NCBI RefSeq assembly: GCF_013416325.1
Contig: NZ_JACCGK010000019.1
Location: forward strand, 1-64,000
Source: Vreelandella sedimenti
GTDB taxonomy: Bacteria > Pseudomonadota > Gammaproteobacteria > Pseudomonadales > Halomonadaceae
DNA length: 64,000 nt
Reading direction: 5' to 3'
Below are positions 31,858 through 40,599 of this stretch, in pieces. The notes beneath the pieces were generated by a model. It was given only the letters and a program-made list of their open reading frames with translations, was not told the origin of the DNA and did not search any database. Position numbers and translations under genes: made by a program. Each line of letters begins with the position of its first letter. The stretch's first letter is position 1.

Positions 31858-34095
31858 ATGACCGAGTCGAACCAAACCGCTCCCCTGAACTTGCTCGCCA
31901 CTTGTCCCAAAGGCATTGAAGGCTTGCTCCACGACGAACTCATAGCGCTGGGCGCCACGCCGGGTAAAACCACTGTAGCGGGCGTCTATTTCACTGCCAG
32001 CCAAGCGATCGCTTATCGTGTCTGCCTGTGGTCTCGGTTAGCTAACCGGGTCATTTTGACCCTGGTACGCGAATCGATGATCGATACCGCTGGGCAAGTG
32101 CGCGATGTGGTCGCCCGTATTGCCTGGACGCAGCACCTGGCGCCGGGTAACACGTTGGCGGTCGATTTTCACGGCCGCAGCGAACATATTCGCCACACCC
32201 GTTTTGGTGCCCAGACCGTTAAGGACGGCGTAGTTGATGCCCTTCAACTGGCAGGGCAGGAACGTCCCAACGTTGATACTAAAACCCCGCATTTGCGTAT
32301 ATACGCCCACCTCCACCGGATGAACCTAACTATTGGGCTGGATCTCTCTGGTGAAAGCCTGCATCGTCGCGGTTATCGCCGGGATGTGGGGCATGCGCCG
32401 CTAAAAGAGAATCTGGCGGCGGCACTGTTGGTGCGCGCAGGCTGGCCCGAGCGCCTCAAAGCCGGTGAACCGTTGATCGATCCGCTTTGTGGTGCGGGCA
32501 CGCTACTAATCGAAGCCGCCATGATGGCCGCTGACCAAGCGCCTAACCTGAATCGCGAGCGGTTCGGCTTTCACGGCTGGGCTGGGCATGATGATGAAGC
32601 GTGGCGGGAGCAGAAGCGCGAAGCCGAAGCGCGCGCGTCGATTGGTCGCAAGCGCTGCAAAGCCCAGCTACTAGGCTTCGACCAGAGCCCTACGGCGCTT
32701 ACGGCGGCGAAGTCCAATGCTATGCGGGCAGGCATCCCAGCCTTGATTACCCTGCATGGGCAGAGCCTTGCCCAGTTGACGCGTCCCGAAACACTGACTG
32801 CTGAGAGCGGCCTGCTGATCACCAATCCCCCTTACGGCGAGCGCCTGGGCGAGCTACCCGAACTGGTGCGTCTCTATGCCCAGCTAGGTGATAAAGCCAA
32901 AGCACTGTTTCCCGGCTGGACCCTGGCGGTGTTTACCGGCAATCCGGATCTCGGCCACCGGCTGGGGATGCGTGCGCACAAACAGTACGCACTCAAAAAC
33001 GGCGCCTTGGAGGCCAAGCTGCTGCTTATGGAGGTTGGTGGCGCCGAGCATTCACCTGCCGTGAGCGATACAAAGCCTGTTCAGAGCGAGAGCAGTGCAG
33101 TAGCGACACCTAATGAAGAGGCTAGCGAAGAGCAAGCTGTTCACAAAAACCAAGACAATGCCCAGATGTTTGCCAATCGGCTGATCAAAAATCAGAAGCG
33201 CTTGAAGAAATGGCTGAAGCAGAGCGGGGAAACCAGCTATCGTGTGTATGATGCCGATATGCCCGAGTACGCATTGGCGGTGGATCGCTACGGTGACCGC
33301 GTGCACGTGCAAGAGTACGCGGCGCCGAGTTCGATTAATCCGGCCCAAGCACAGAAGCGCTTGTACGATGCCTTGGAAGTCATGCCCGAGGCGCTTAACG
33401 TTGACGCCAGTAAAATCTATATCAAACGCCGCGAACGCCAAACCGGCAGCGCCCAGTATCAGAAGCGCGCCGCTAGTGGCGAGCGTTTTGAGGTGCAGGA
33501 AGGTAAGGCACGGCTCTGGGTCAATCTGCGTGACTACCTGGATACCGGGTTGTTCCTTGACCACCGCCCGGTACGTCGGATGCTGGGCGAAATGGCCAGC
33601 GGCAAGCGCTTTTTAAACCTGTTCTGCTACACCGCCACGGCGACGGTACAGGCCGCCTTAGGCGGCGCCAGCGACAGCGTGAGCGTGGATATGTCCAACA
33701 CCTACCTGGAGTGGGCTAAGGACAACTTTGCGCTGAATAAGCTTGATACACGGCTGCACCGCGTGGTGCGCGACGACTGTTTCCGCTGGCTGGAAACCGC
33801 CAATGCTGAGTTTGACCTGATCTTTATGGATCCGCCGACGTTCTCTAACTCGAAGAAAATGCGCGATACTCTCGACGTGCAGCGTGACCACCCGCGGCTT
33901 GTGGAGCTCGCCATGGCGCGCTTGGCACCCGGTGGAACCTTGGTGTTTTCTAATAACCAGCGGCGCTTTAAACTCGATGAAGCGCTCAGCGAGCTTTACG
34001 CTGTTGAGGATATCACCAGGCGCAGTTTCGACCCCGATTTCCAGCGGCGCACGAACCTGCACCACGTGTTTTTACTTCGTCATAAGGCGTCATAA
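31858..34095 (+). CDS. rlmL: bifunctional 23S rRNA methyltransferase RlmKL
   Basis: Makes m2G2445 (RlmL half) and m7G2069 (RlmK half) in 23S rRNA. Order: THUMP RNA-binding domain (about 1-160), RlmL methyltransferase with DPLCGAGTLLIEAA and TNPPYGERLG, a linker of about 45 Ser/Glu-rich residues (around 400-440), then RlmK with FLNLFCYTATATVQA and LIFMDPPTFSNSK. The length of 745 compares with 702 in E. coli; the extra length is mostly the linker. The next gene starts 12 bases on. Confidence 0.95.
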   Translation: MTESNQTAPLNLLATCPKGIEGLLHDELIALGATPGKTTVAGVYFTASQAIAYRVCLWSRLANRVILTLVRESMIDTAGQVRDVVARIAWTQHLAPGNTLAVDFHGRSEHIRHTRFGAQTVKDGVVDALQLAGQERPNVDTKTPHLRIYAHLHRMNLTIGLDLSGESLHRRGYRRDVGHAPLKENLAAALLVRAGWPERLKAGEPLIDPLCGAGTLLIEAAMMAADQAPNLNRERFGFHGWAGHDDEAWREQKREAEARASIGRKRCKAQLLGFDQSPTALTAAKSNAMRAGIPALITLHGQSLAQLTRPETLTAESGLLITNPPYGERLGELPELVRLYAQLGDKAKALFPGWTLAVFTGNPDLGHRLGMRAHKQYALKNGALEAKLLLMEVGGAEHSPAVSDTKPVQSESSAVATPNEEASEEQAVHKNQDNAQMFANRLIKNQKRLKKWLKQSGETSYRVYDADMPEYALAVDRYGDRVHVQEYAAPSSINPAQAQKRLYDALEVMPEALNVDASKIYIKRRERQTGSAQYQKRAASGERFEVQEGKARLWVNLRDYLDTGLFLDHRPVRRMLGEMASGKRFLNLFCYTATATVQAALGGASDSVSVDMSNTYLEWAKDNFALNKLDTRLHRVVRDDCFRWLETANAEFDLIFMDPPTFSNSKKMRDTLDVQRDHPRLVELAMARLAPGGTLVFSNNQRRFKLDEALSELYAVEDITRRSFDPDFQRRTNLHHVFLLRHKAS

Positions 34096-34107
34096 GAGAG
34101 CTTTTGC

Positions 34108-34443
34108 ATGATTCAGCTATCGCTTTACACAACGATGGGCTGCCACCTATGCAGCCAGTTAGAGGCTTTGGTGGCGGCACTGGCGAATCAAAAGGTGTGG
34201 CTGCACCACATCGAGATTAGCGACGACGACGCCCTGGTTGAGAGCTACGGCGTGCGGATACCGGTGCTGGTGGATGGTGACGGCAATGAGCTGGATCGTG
34301 GCTTTGAGCTGGAGCGATTAAGTGCCTGGTTGCGCGAGCGCGGCTGGCTGGATGAAGACGCGCTGGCGGGGTTTACAGCACCGCCAGACACTACGCCGCC
34401 GAAAGGCGCCCATAAGCGTCATGGGCGGCGTTTTTTAGGTTAA
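34108..34443 (+). CDS. glutaredoxin-like thioredoxin-fold protein (DUF836)
   Basis: A 111-residue small redox protein. It has a thioredoxin-fold start LSLYTTMGCHLC with a CxxC active site (Cys12, Cys15), a YGVRIPVLV cis-Pro segment, and a helix at the end of the fold. The last 25 residues form a Pro/Lys/Arg-rich tail (TAPPDTTPPKGAHKRHGRR). It is probably co-transcribed with rlmKL. Partner and substrate are unknown. Confidence 0.85.
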   Translation: MIQLSLYTTMGCHLCSQLEALVAALANQKVWLHHIEISDDDALVESYGVRIPVLVDGDGNELDRGFELERLSAWLRERGWLDEDALAGFTAPPDTTPPKGAHKRHGRRFLG

Positions 34444-34484
34444 CAAGTGCATGGTTAATAAGTGCATGGCCGGGTTCGAGTGAC

Positions 34485-34766
34485 TTACATCACGTCCAGT
34501 AGCGATAGTTGACGCATGGCTTCTTGGCCTTCGGGGGTATGGTCGGCCACTTCCAGCACCTTGCGAAAGCCTCGTGAGGACTGGATAGTGGTTTCGTCCT
34601 CCAGCCACATATGGGCTTGATCCAGCGTATCGGCTAGCTGATGTTTCAGACCGCCAAACTGAGTGCCGATTTGGCCCCAGGCGCGGCTGAAAATCCAGTC
34701 ACCAAACATATCCTGGTGAATATGAACCAACACATAGTCATGGTTGGTTTCCCAGCGTACGATCAC
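34485..34766 (-). CDS. small WGR-domain-like protein
   Basis: A 93-residue protein beginning with a WGR-like domain: strand YVLVHIHQDMFGDWIFSRAWGQIGT, where the family's W-G-R-I-G is W-G-Q-I-G. WGR domains bind nucleic acid ends in PARP-type and MolR-type proteins; here it is the whole protein with a short helical tail. No enzyme domain is attached. Function is unknown. It is divergent from pdxB, and its ATG follows an AAGGAGAG site. Confidence 0.65.
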   Translation of the reverse strand: MIVRWETNHDYVLVHIHQDMFGDWIFSRAWGQIGTQFGGLKHQLADTLDQAHMWLEDETTIQSSRGFRKVLEVADHTPEGQEAMRQLSLLDVM

Positions 34767-34850
34767 AACACTCTCCTTAAATACCCTTTAAACACGCCTG
34801 CCCATCAAGCCGTCGCGGGCGTATTGTAAAGCCCGGATACCAAAACGCCT

Positions 34851-35999
34851 ATGAAACTTGTCATCGACGCCAATATCCCCGCTGCCGAACGCTGCTTTGG
34901 CCATTTCGGTACGCTCACCCGCGTGCCTGGGCGGGAGATAAACGTCGCCCACCTGCAGGATGCCGATGCGCTCATCGTGCGCTCCATTACCCAGGTCAGC
35001 GATCAGCTAATTGCCGATAGCCCCGTGCGCTTTGTTGGTACTTGCACCATCGGCACGGATCATATCGATCAGGCAGCGCTCGCTCAGCGCGATATTGCCT
35101 TCGCCAGTGCGCCAGGCTGCAACGCTGAAGCGGTGGTTGATTACGTACTAAGCGGCTTGCTAACGCTGGCGGAACGCGATGGCTGGGTACTTAGCGAGCG
35201 CACCGTGGGTATTGTGGGGGTAGGCAATGTCGGCAGCCGGCTGCAGGCGCGGCTAACCGCCATGGGCGTGGCAACGCTGGCCTGTGATCCGCCTAGAGCC
35301 GAAGAGGAGCCTGAGCAAGGCTTTCACTCCTTAGACGCCCTGATCGAACGCTGTGACGTGTTCTGCCTGCATACACCACTAACCCGCGAAGGCCCGCACG
35401 CGACTTATCAGCTACTCAACGCCCAGCGTATTGATGAGCTGGCGCCAGGTAGCGTAGTGCTGAATGCCGGGCGTGGGGATTGTGTGGATGGTTTAGCGCT
35501 GCGGAGTCGTCTTGCGGGCAAGGGGGATATCAGTGCCATACTGGATGTGTGGGAGGAAGAGCCCGATATTGAGGCTGGCTTGCGTGATCTGGTCTCTCTG
35601 GCAACACCGCATATTGCCGGGCATAGCCTGGATGGCAAGCTGCGTGGCACCTGGATGATTGAGCAGGCGCTAGCCCGCTATTGCGGGCAGCCTAGTGGAC
35701 TAACACTCACCGATATTTGCCCGCCGCCCGAGCTGGCTTCGCTGCATTTACAGCACGCACTACCCCCGGAAGATGCTCTAAGGCTCTGTATGAGAGCGGT
35801 GTATGACGTGCGCCGCGACCACGATGCTCTCCAGCGCCAAACCCTGAATCATGGAATGCGTAAAGGCTTTGATGACTGCCGCGCCAACTACCCGCTGCGG
35901 CGTGAATTCGCCACGCTCAATGTGCAGCTATCAGGGGAGGCGGTAGCGCTAGAGGGCATGCTGCTTGGGGCTGGGTTTGGTGTGATGGTGGATAATTAA
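34851..35999 (+). CDS. pdxB: erythronate-4-phosphate dehydrogenase
   Basis: The second enzyme of DXP-independent pyridoxal phosphate synthesis, NAD-dependent. The family's N terminus KLVIDANIPAAERCFGHFG is present, with the Rossmann motif GIVGVGNVGSRL (about 123-134), catalytic Arg in LNAGRGDCVDG, and the HIAGHSLDGKLRGT His segment. The C-terminal PdxB dimerisation domain follows. Its 382 residues match the family (378 in E. coli). Confidence 0.96.
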   Translation: MKLVIDANIPAAERCFGHFGTLTRVPGREINVAHLQDADALIVRSITQVSDQLIADSPVRFVGTCTIGTDHIDQAALAQRDIAFASAPGCNAEAVVDYVLSGLLTLAERDGWVLSERTVGIVGVGNVGSRLQARLTAMGVATLACDPPRAEEEPEQGFHSLDALIERCDVFCLHTPLTREGPHATYQLLNAQRIDELAPGSVVLNAGRGDCVDGLALRSRLAGKGDISAILDVWEEEPDIEAGLRDLVSLATPHIAGHSLDGKLRGTWMIEQALARYCGQPSGLTLTDICPPPELASLHLQHALPPEDALRLCMRAVYDVRRDHDALQRQTLNHGMRKGFDDCRANYPLRREFATLNVQLSGEAVALEGMLLGAGFGVMVDN

Positions 36000-36110
36000 A
36001 GGTTAGTTAGTAGGTGTTTACAGGCAGGAATAAATGGTTGCTAGAGTCATTTTGACGCTTTGGTGTTCTGACGCTATAGTGCTAAGACGTCATGAGATTT
36101 GGAAAACAAC

Positions 36111-36344
36111 ATGAGTGAAACATCGAAGCGTTCTACGGTCTATTTTGACCCTCAGTTACACGCTGCGCTGCGGTTGAAGGCAGCGCATACGCATCGTTCC
36201 CTATCTGATATCGTCAACGACGCTGTTCGGGCTGCGCTGGCTGAGGATCAAGAAGATTTAGCCGCATTCGAGGAGCGGATATCCGAGCCAACAATGAGCT
36301 ATGAGGCGTTGCTGGATGATTTGAAGGCCCATGGCAAATTATAA
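36111..36344 (+). CDS. type II antitoxin, ribbon-helix-helix
   Basis: A 77-residue RHH antitoxin paired with the RelE/ParE-like toxin it overlaps. The strand RSTVYFDPQLHAALRLKAA and following helices (SLSDIVNDAVRAAL) are the DNA-binding fold that autoregulates the operon; the acidic C terminus would wrap the toxin. The start at ATG 36111 is preceded by TTGGAAAAC; a TTG at 36099 is a weaker option. The stop lies inside the toxin gene. Confidence 0.85.
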   Translation: MSETSKRSTVYFDPQLHAALRLKAAHTHRSLSDIVNDAVRAALAEDQEDLAAFEERISEPTMSYEALLDDLKAHGKL

Positions 36345-36594
36345 GCTTGTCTTCAGGAAATCTGTCTCCAAAGATTTTCGGCCAATTCCAAACAAAGACG
36401 TTACCCGCATTCTTCAGCGCATAGAGGAACTGCAAGAAGAGCCTCGTCCTATCGGTAGTGAAAAGCTTTCAGGGCAAGAGCGTTATCGTATACGGCAGGG
36501 AGCCTATAGAATTATATATGAAGTGGCAGATGAGCTTCTTATCGTGACTGTCGTAAAGGTTGGGCACCGAAAGCATGTCTATAAGCGTAGCTAA
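36331..36594 (+). CDS. type II toxin of the RelE/ParE family
   Basis: An 87-residue basic protein, probably a ribosome-dependent mRNA interferase. The RelE-like fold is seen in YKLVFRKSVSKDFRPI, IGSEKLSGQERYRIRQGAYRIIYEV, and the C-terminal VVKVGHRKHVYKR that supplies basic catalytic residues in RelE relatives. It overlaps the antitoxin gene by 14 bases, the usual coupled arrangement. A gyrase-targeting ParE role cannot be excluded. Confidence 0.87.
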   Translation: MANYKLVFRKSVSKDFRPIPNKDVTRILQRIEELQEEPRPIGSEKLSGQERYRIRQGAYRIIYEVADELLIVTVVKVGHRKHVYKRS

Positions 36595-36623
36595 CGCTTC
36601 TGATGTCAAACCCAATACAGAAT

Positions 36624-36645
36624 AAGGCCCGCAGATGCGGGCCTT
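36624..36645. terminator. hairpin between the toxin gene and htpX
   Basis: AAGGCCCGCA / TGCGGGCCTT form a perfect 10-bp stem with a two-base GA turn, between converging genes. The bases after it are only weakly T-rich on either strand. Confidence 0.6.
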
Positions 36646-36669
36646 AAACGTATGGAGCTACTGAAAAAC

Positions 36670-37575
36670 TTACTGACGATAAGCGGCTTCTTTCAGCGCA
36701 CGGATGCGTTCATCCAGCGGCGGATGGCTAGCAAATAGCTTTTCCACCAGCGAGCGCGTTTGGCCTTTGGTGATGGCCATGGCGCGCAGCGTGTCTGGCA
36801 TTTGATCGGGCATTTCAGTTTCGGTTTTCAAGCGTGCCAGGGCGCTGACCATGGCATTGGTGCCCGCTAAGCGCGCACCAGCTTCGTCGGCGCGGTATTC
36901 GCGGTAGCGCGAGAACCAGGCGACGATAGCCGAGGCCAAAATACCGAACACTATCTCAGCGACCATCACCACCGCGAAGTAGCCCATAAAGCCCAGCCCG
37001 CCTTCGCCATCGCTGCGGCTGCGCAGGAAGTTATCGACTAGATGCGCCACGACCCGGGCAAAGAACATCACAAAGGTGTTCACCACGCCCTGAATCAGCG
37101 CCAGCGTTACCATATCGCCGTTAGCGACGTGACCAATTTCGTGAGCCAGTACTGCACGCACCTCTTCTGGACGCATGCGATTCATTAAGCCTGCCGAGAC
37201 GGCTACCAGCGCATCGTCTTTGTTCCAACCAGTGGCAAAGGCGTTTGACTGCTGAGCCGGGAAAATACCCACTTCCGGGGTTTTGATACCCGCCTCGCGG
37301 GAGAGCTCAGCCACTGTGTCCAACAGCCACTGTTCGGTAGAGTTGGAGGGCGTTTCGATAATCACCGTGCCGGTGCTGCGCTTAGCCATCCATTTGGAGA
37401 TAAACAGCGAGATGATGGACCCCGCCATGCCAAACACAAAGCAGAAAATCAGCAGACTGGTGAAGTTGATGCCCTGGCCGCGCAGGTAACCCTCTACGCC
37501 TAGCAGGCGCAGGGTAATACTGGCGACCAGCAAGACCGCTATATTGGTGCCTAAAAACAGCAGAATTCGCATCAT
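36670..37575 (-). CDS. htpX: membrane zinc metalloprotease HtpX
   Basis: An inner-membrane M48 protease that helps degrade misfolded membrane proteins alongside FtsH. It has two N-terminal membrane segments (about 5-25 and 38-58), the zinc motif HEIGH at 145-149, two more hydrophobic segments (about 155-180 and 195-220), and the third ligand region [10 protein letters not shown]. The length of 301 compares with 293 in E. coli. In E. coli CpxR controls it; no operator was identified here. Confidence 0.96.
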   Translation of the reverse strand: MMRILLFLGTNIAVLLVASITLRLLGVEGYLRGQGINFTSLLIFCFVFGMAGSIISLFISKWMAKRSTGTVIIETPSNSTEQWLLDTVAELSREAGIKTPEVGIFPAQQSNAFATGWNKDDALVAVSAGLMNRMRPEEVRAVLAHEIGHVANGDMVTLALIQGVVNTFVMFFARVVAHLVDNFLRSRSDGEGGLGFMGYFAVVMVAEIVFGILASAIVAWFSRYREYRADEAGARLAGTNAMVSALARLKTETEMPDQMPDTLRAMAITKGQTRSLVEKLFASHPPLDERIRALKEAAYRQ

Positions 37576-37670
37576 GGTGCAGGTTCTCCCCTAAAGTTCA
37601 TCGAAGCATTACTAGATTAATGGCTTAGATACGTGCTGTTCATGGCAGTTTCAAGTCATGGCTACAAAAG

Positions 37671-38918
37671 CTACTGCCAATAGCGCGACAAGAAGTTGGC
37701 AAAGCGATCGAGTGCATCGCCTAATTGGTCGGCCCAGGGCAACGTTACGATGCGCACATGGTCCGGTTCTGGCCAGTTAAAGGCCGTGCCCTGTACCAGT
37801 AAGATTTTTTCCTGTAGTAGCAGATCCAGCACCATCTGCTGGTCGTCTTTGATATTGAAGACCTTGGGGTCGAGCCGTGGAAAGGCGTACAGCGCGCCTT
37901 TAGGTTTCACGCAGGAAACGCCGGGGATTGCGTTTAGCTTCTCCACGGTAATATCGCGCTGGGCCAGCAGCCGCCCGCCGGGCAGGATTAAATCATTGAT
38001 CGACTGATAGCCCCCCAGCGCGGTTTGAATCGCGTGCTGGGCGGGCACGTTGGCACACAGGCGCATGGAGGCGAGCATATTCAGCCCCTGGATATAGTCC
38101 TGAGCGTTTAGCTTTGCCAAGGTGCCGGAGATAATCATCCAGCCCGAGCGGAAGCCTGCACAGCGATAGCTTTTGGAGAGACCGTTCATGGTGATGACCA
38201 GTTGGTCATCGTCCGCCAGCGCACCTGTGGCGGTGTGTTCGACGCCGTCATAAAGGATTTTGTCGTAGATTTCGTCTGAGAACACCACCAGATTGTGCTG
38301 TTTGGCGATCGCCAATACCTCTTTCACCACGGCGGGTGGATAGACCGCGCCGGTGGGGTTGTTGGGGTTGATCAGTACAATGGCACGTGTGTGGCTGGTG
38401 ATCTTGGCACGAATATCCGCCATGTCGGGCGTCCATTCCGCCTGCTCGTCGCACAGGTAGTGCACCGCGTGACCACCGGAAAGGTGGGCGGCGGCGGTCC
38501 AGAGCGGGTAGTCCGGCGCGGGAATGAGTACTTCATCGCCGTCGTTGAGCAGCGCCTGCATGGCCATCACGATCAGCTCAGAGACGCCGTTGCCGATGAA
38601 GATATCTTCTATACCCACGCCGGGAATCTGTTTGCGCTGGCACTCCTGCATAATCGCTTTACGGGCAGAGTAGAGGCCTTTGGAGTCGCAGTAGCCCTGG
38701 GCGGTGGGCAGGTTACGCATCACATCCTGGAGAATCTCTTCCGGCGCCTCAAAACCAAAGGGCGCAGGGTTGCCAATGTTTAGCTTGAGAATTCGCTGAC
38801 CTTCCTCTTCCAAGCGCTTGGCATGGTCAAGTACCGGGCCGCGAATGTCGTAGCAGACATTGTGCAGTTTATGAGATTTCTTTAACGGTTGTGATTCTTG
38901 CGACTGCGGGGTATCCAT
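37671..38918 (-). CDS. alaA: alanine aminotransferase (AlaA-like, PLP class I)
   Basis: A PLP aminotransferase making alanine from pyruvate and glutamate. The Schiff-base lysine lies in NGLSKSYRCAGFRSGW, the PLP-phosphate and Asn/Asp contacts in INPNNPTGAVY and FSDEIYDKI. The N-terminal HNVCYDIRGPVLDHAKRLEE region is specific to the AlaA/YfbQ branch. It has 415 residues from ATG 38918; a TTG at 38933 is an alternative. A Halomonas-type neighbourhood (htpX downstream, GTPase gene upstream) gives no further clue. Confidence 0.9.
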   Translation of the reverse strand: MDTPQSQESQPLKKSHKLHNVCYDIRGPVLDHAKRLEEEGQRILKLNIGNPAPFGFEAPEEILQDVMRNLPTAQGYCDSKGLYSARKAIMQECQRKQIPGVGIEDIFIGNGVSELIVMAMQALLNDGDEVLIPAPDYPLWTAAAHLSGGHAVHYLCDEQAEWTPDMADIRAKITSHTRAIVLINPNNPTGAVYPPAVVKEVLAIAKQHNLVVFSDEIYDKILYDGVEHTATGALADDDQLVITMNGLSKSYRCAGFRSGWMIISGTLAKLNAQDYIQGLNMLASMRLCANVPAQHAIQTALGGYQSINDLILPGGRLLAQRDITVEKLNAIPGVSCVKPKGALYAFPRLDPKVFNIKDDQQMVLDLLLQEKILLVQGTAFNWPEPDHVRIVTLPWADQLGDALDRFANFLSRYWQ

Positions 38919-39023
38919 GAGGTGTCTGTCCAAAAGTAGCTAGAGGCCCAAAAGTGTCCAAAAAGCATGAGTGTCTAAAAACAGCGCCCACAAGCCATCG
39001 TAGGCTATCGAGCTATTAGGCCA

Positions 39024-39983
39024 TTATGCGTCGGAAAGTGCTTGATTGTCTTCGTCGTTTTGCACGGGCGGTGGAGGAATGTCTGCCGGGGTTTCAAGCG
39101 TTAGCCTGCCCAGCTTGCCATCACGCAGTTCGTGAAGCAGCACTTCCGCGCCGCGGTGCAGATCAACGGCGCCGCCGGGACGCAGGCCGCCTCGGCGGGC
39201 AGCGATATCTTTTAAGATGGCGTTACCGTCGAAGCCAGCAATAGCAAGAAAGTCGGGTTTTTTCGGGCCGTCCGCGTCAATGTCATGGGGAATGTCCGGC
39301 GCGGCGTAGGGCGGCAGCTCTTTGAGCTTATAACGCTCGGTGAGCGCTTCGGGGTAGCGTTTGGCCAGCTCTGCGCTGGTAACGATTGCTACATCGGCGT
39401 ACTCGATAGCGGTATCGCGAATGGCGCCGGTGGCGGCGAGACGATAGGCGCTGGCCTGATCCTCAATCTTCGGCCACAGCACTCCTGGGGTGTCGGTGAG
39501 TGCCACACGCCCATCGATACGCACTTTTTGCTGGCGCTTGGTGACTGCTGGCTCGTTGCCGGTTTTAGCGATTTTTCGCCCGGCCAGTCCGTTAATCAGC
39601 GTGGATTTTCCCACGTTGGGAATACCCATCACCATCACGCGCACATCCCGGTCAGCACGAACGGCACCGGCCAGCTCATGGCACAGCTTGGGAATTTTCT
39701 TGAGTTCGCGAGTGTTGGTGGTGGTCACCGCCAAGGCACGCATATTCTCTTGGGCATCGAAATAAGTCACCCATTCGGCCGTTCGCTCCGGGTCAGCGAG
39801 GTCTGCCCGGGAGAGGATTTTTAGCACCGGCTTATGGCGGGTTAGCTCGGCCAGCATTGGGTTGGCGCTGGAGTAGGGCAGACGTGCATCGAGTACCTCG
39901 ATGACTACGTCAATTTCAGGCAGCACCTCCTTAATCTGGCGGCGGGCCTTGTTCATATGTCCGGGGAACCAGCCGAGCATCAT
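39024..39983 (-). CDS. circularly permuted ribosome-biogenesis GTPase (RbgA/YlqF-like)
   Basis: A YlqF/RbgA-type GTPase acting in 50S assembly in the better-studied relatives. Motif order is permuted: G4-like SRADLADP first, then G1 GIPNVGKSTLING, then G3 DTPGVLWP, with the N-terminal WFPGHMNKA signature and ARLPYSSANP. The usual N-K-x-D of G4 is replaced by S-R-A-D, seen in gammaproteobacterial members. The C-terminal RNA-binding segment is shortened, ending in a Pro-rich acidic tail. The 319-residue length fits. Confidence 0.88.
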   Translation of the reverse strand: MMLGWFPGHMNKARRQIKEVLPEIDVVIEVLDARLPYSSANPMLAELTRHKPVLKILSRADLADPERTAEWVTYFDAQENMRALAVTTTNTRELKKIPKLCHELAGAVRADRDVRVMVMGIPNVGKSTLINGLAGRKIAKTGNEPAVTKRQQKVRIDGRVALTDTPGVLWPKIEDQASAYRLAATGAIRDTAIEYADVAIVTSAELAKRYPEALTERYKLKELPPYAAPDIPHDIDADGPKKPDFLAIAGFDGNAILKDIAARRGGLRPGGAVDLHRGAEVLLHELRDGKLGRLTLETPADIPPPPVQNDEDNQALSDA

Positions 39984-40003
39984 TCTCTCCTACAAGCACA
40001 AAA

Positions 40004-40033
40004 AAAGCGGGCTGCTATTGTAGCACCCGCTTT
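40004..40033 (-). terminator. intrinsic terminator of msrB
   Basis: On the minus strand AAAGCGGG pairs with CCCGCTTT and, inside that, TGCTA with TAGCA; a run of seven T residues follows. It lies 31 bases beyond the msrB stop and ends just before the GTPase gene. Confidence 0.87.
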
Positions 40034-40063
40034 ACTGGTTTCCTTGCGAGGATTTAGCGCTGA

Positions 40064-40462
40064 TTACTCGTCAGGATGAAATTCCAGTGATACCGAGTTA
40101 ATGCAGTAGCGCAACCCGGTAGTCTCCGGAGGTCCATCGGGGAACACGTGACCCAGGTGAGCATCGCAGTGAGAACAGACCACTTCGGTGCGCTGCATGC
40201 CGTGAGTAGTATCCGTATGCTCCTCAACGCAGCGGCTGCCCAGCGGCCGATCAAAGCTCGGCCAGCCACAGCCAGCATCGAATTTATGCTCGTTCTCAAA
40301 CAGCGGTGCGTGGCAGCAGACGCAGTGGTAAATACCCTGCGCATCGCGCACCTGATAATCACCGGTGAACGGGCGCTCGGTGCCTTTCTCACGCGCTACG
40401 CGATACTGCTCGGGGGATAGCTGCTGTTGCCACTCGTCAGGGGATTTTTCTATTTTCGCCAT
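40064..40462 (-). CDS. msrB: peptide-methionine (R)-S-oxide reductase MsrB
   Basis: Repairs the R-epimer of methionine sulfoxide in proteins. Zinc ligands are present as two CxxC pairs (CVCC, VVCSHC), and the catalytic Cys lies in [15 protein letters not shown] 40462 follows AGGGAGAGGAA and gives 132 residues; the open frame starting at 40486 is not supported. It is an independent gene with its own terminator. Confidence 0.96.
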   Translation of the reverse strand: MAKIEKSPDEWQQQLSPEQYRVAREKGTERPFTGDYQVRDAQGIYHCVCCHAPLFENEHKFDAGCGWPSFDRPLGSRCVEEHTDTTHGMQRTEVVCSHCDAHLGHVFPDGPPETTGLRYCINSVSLEFHPDE

Positions 40463-40599
40463 GCTCTGTTCCTCTCCCTTATGCATTGCGCTTACATCGC
40501 TGAGGCCAAGTGTGGTTTGGACTCACTAGCCTAGTGACACCACTTGATCATCATGAGTTTCAGCATGGGCGATTATACATCGCTGTGCCAGTGTAAGCG

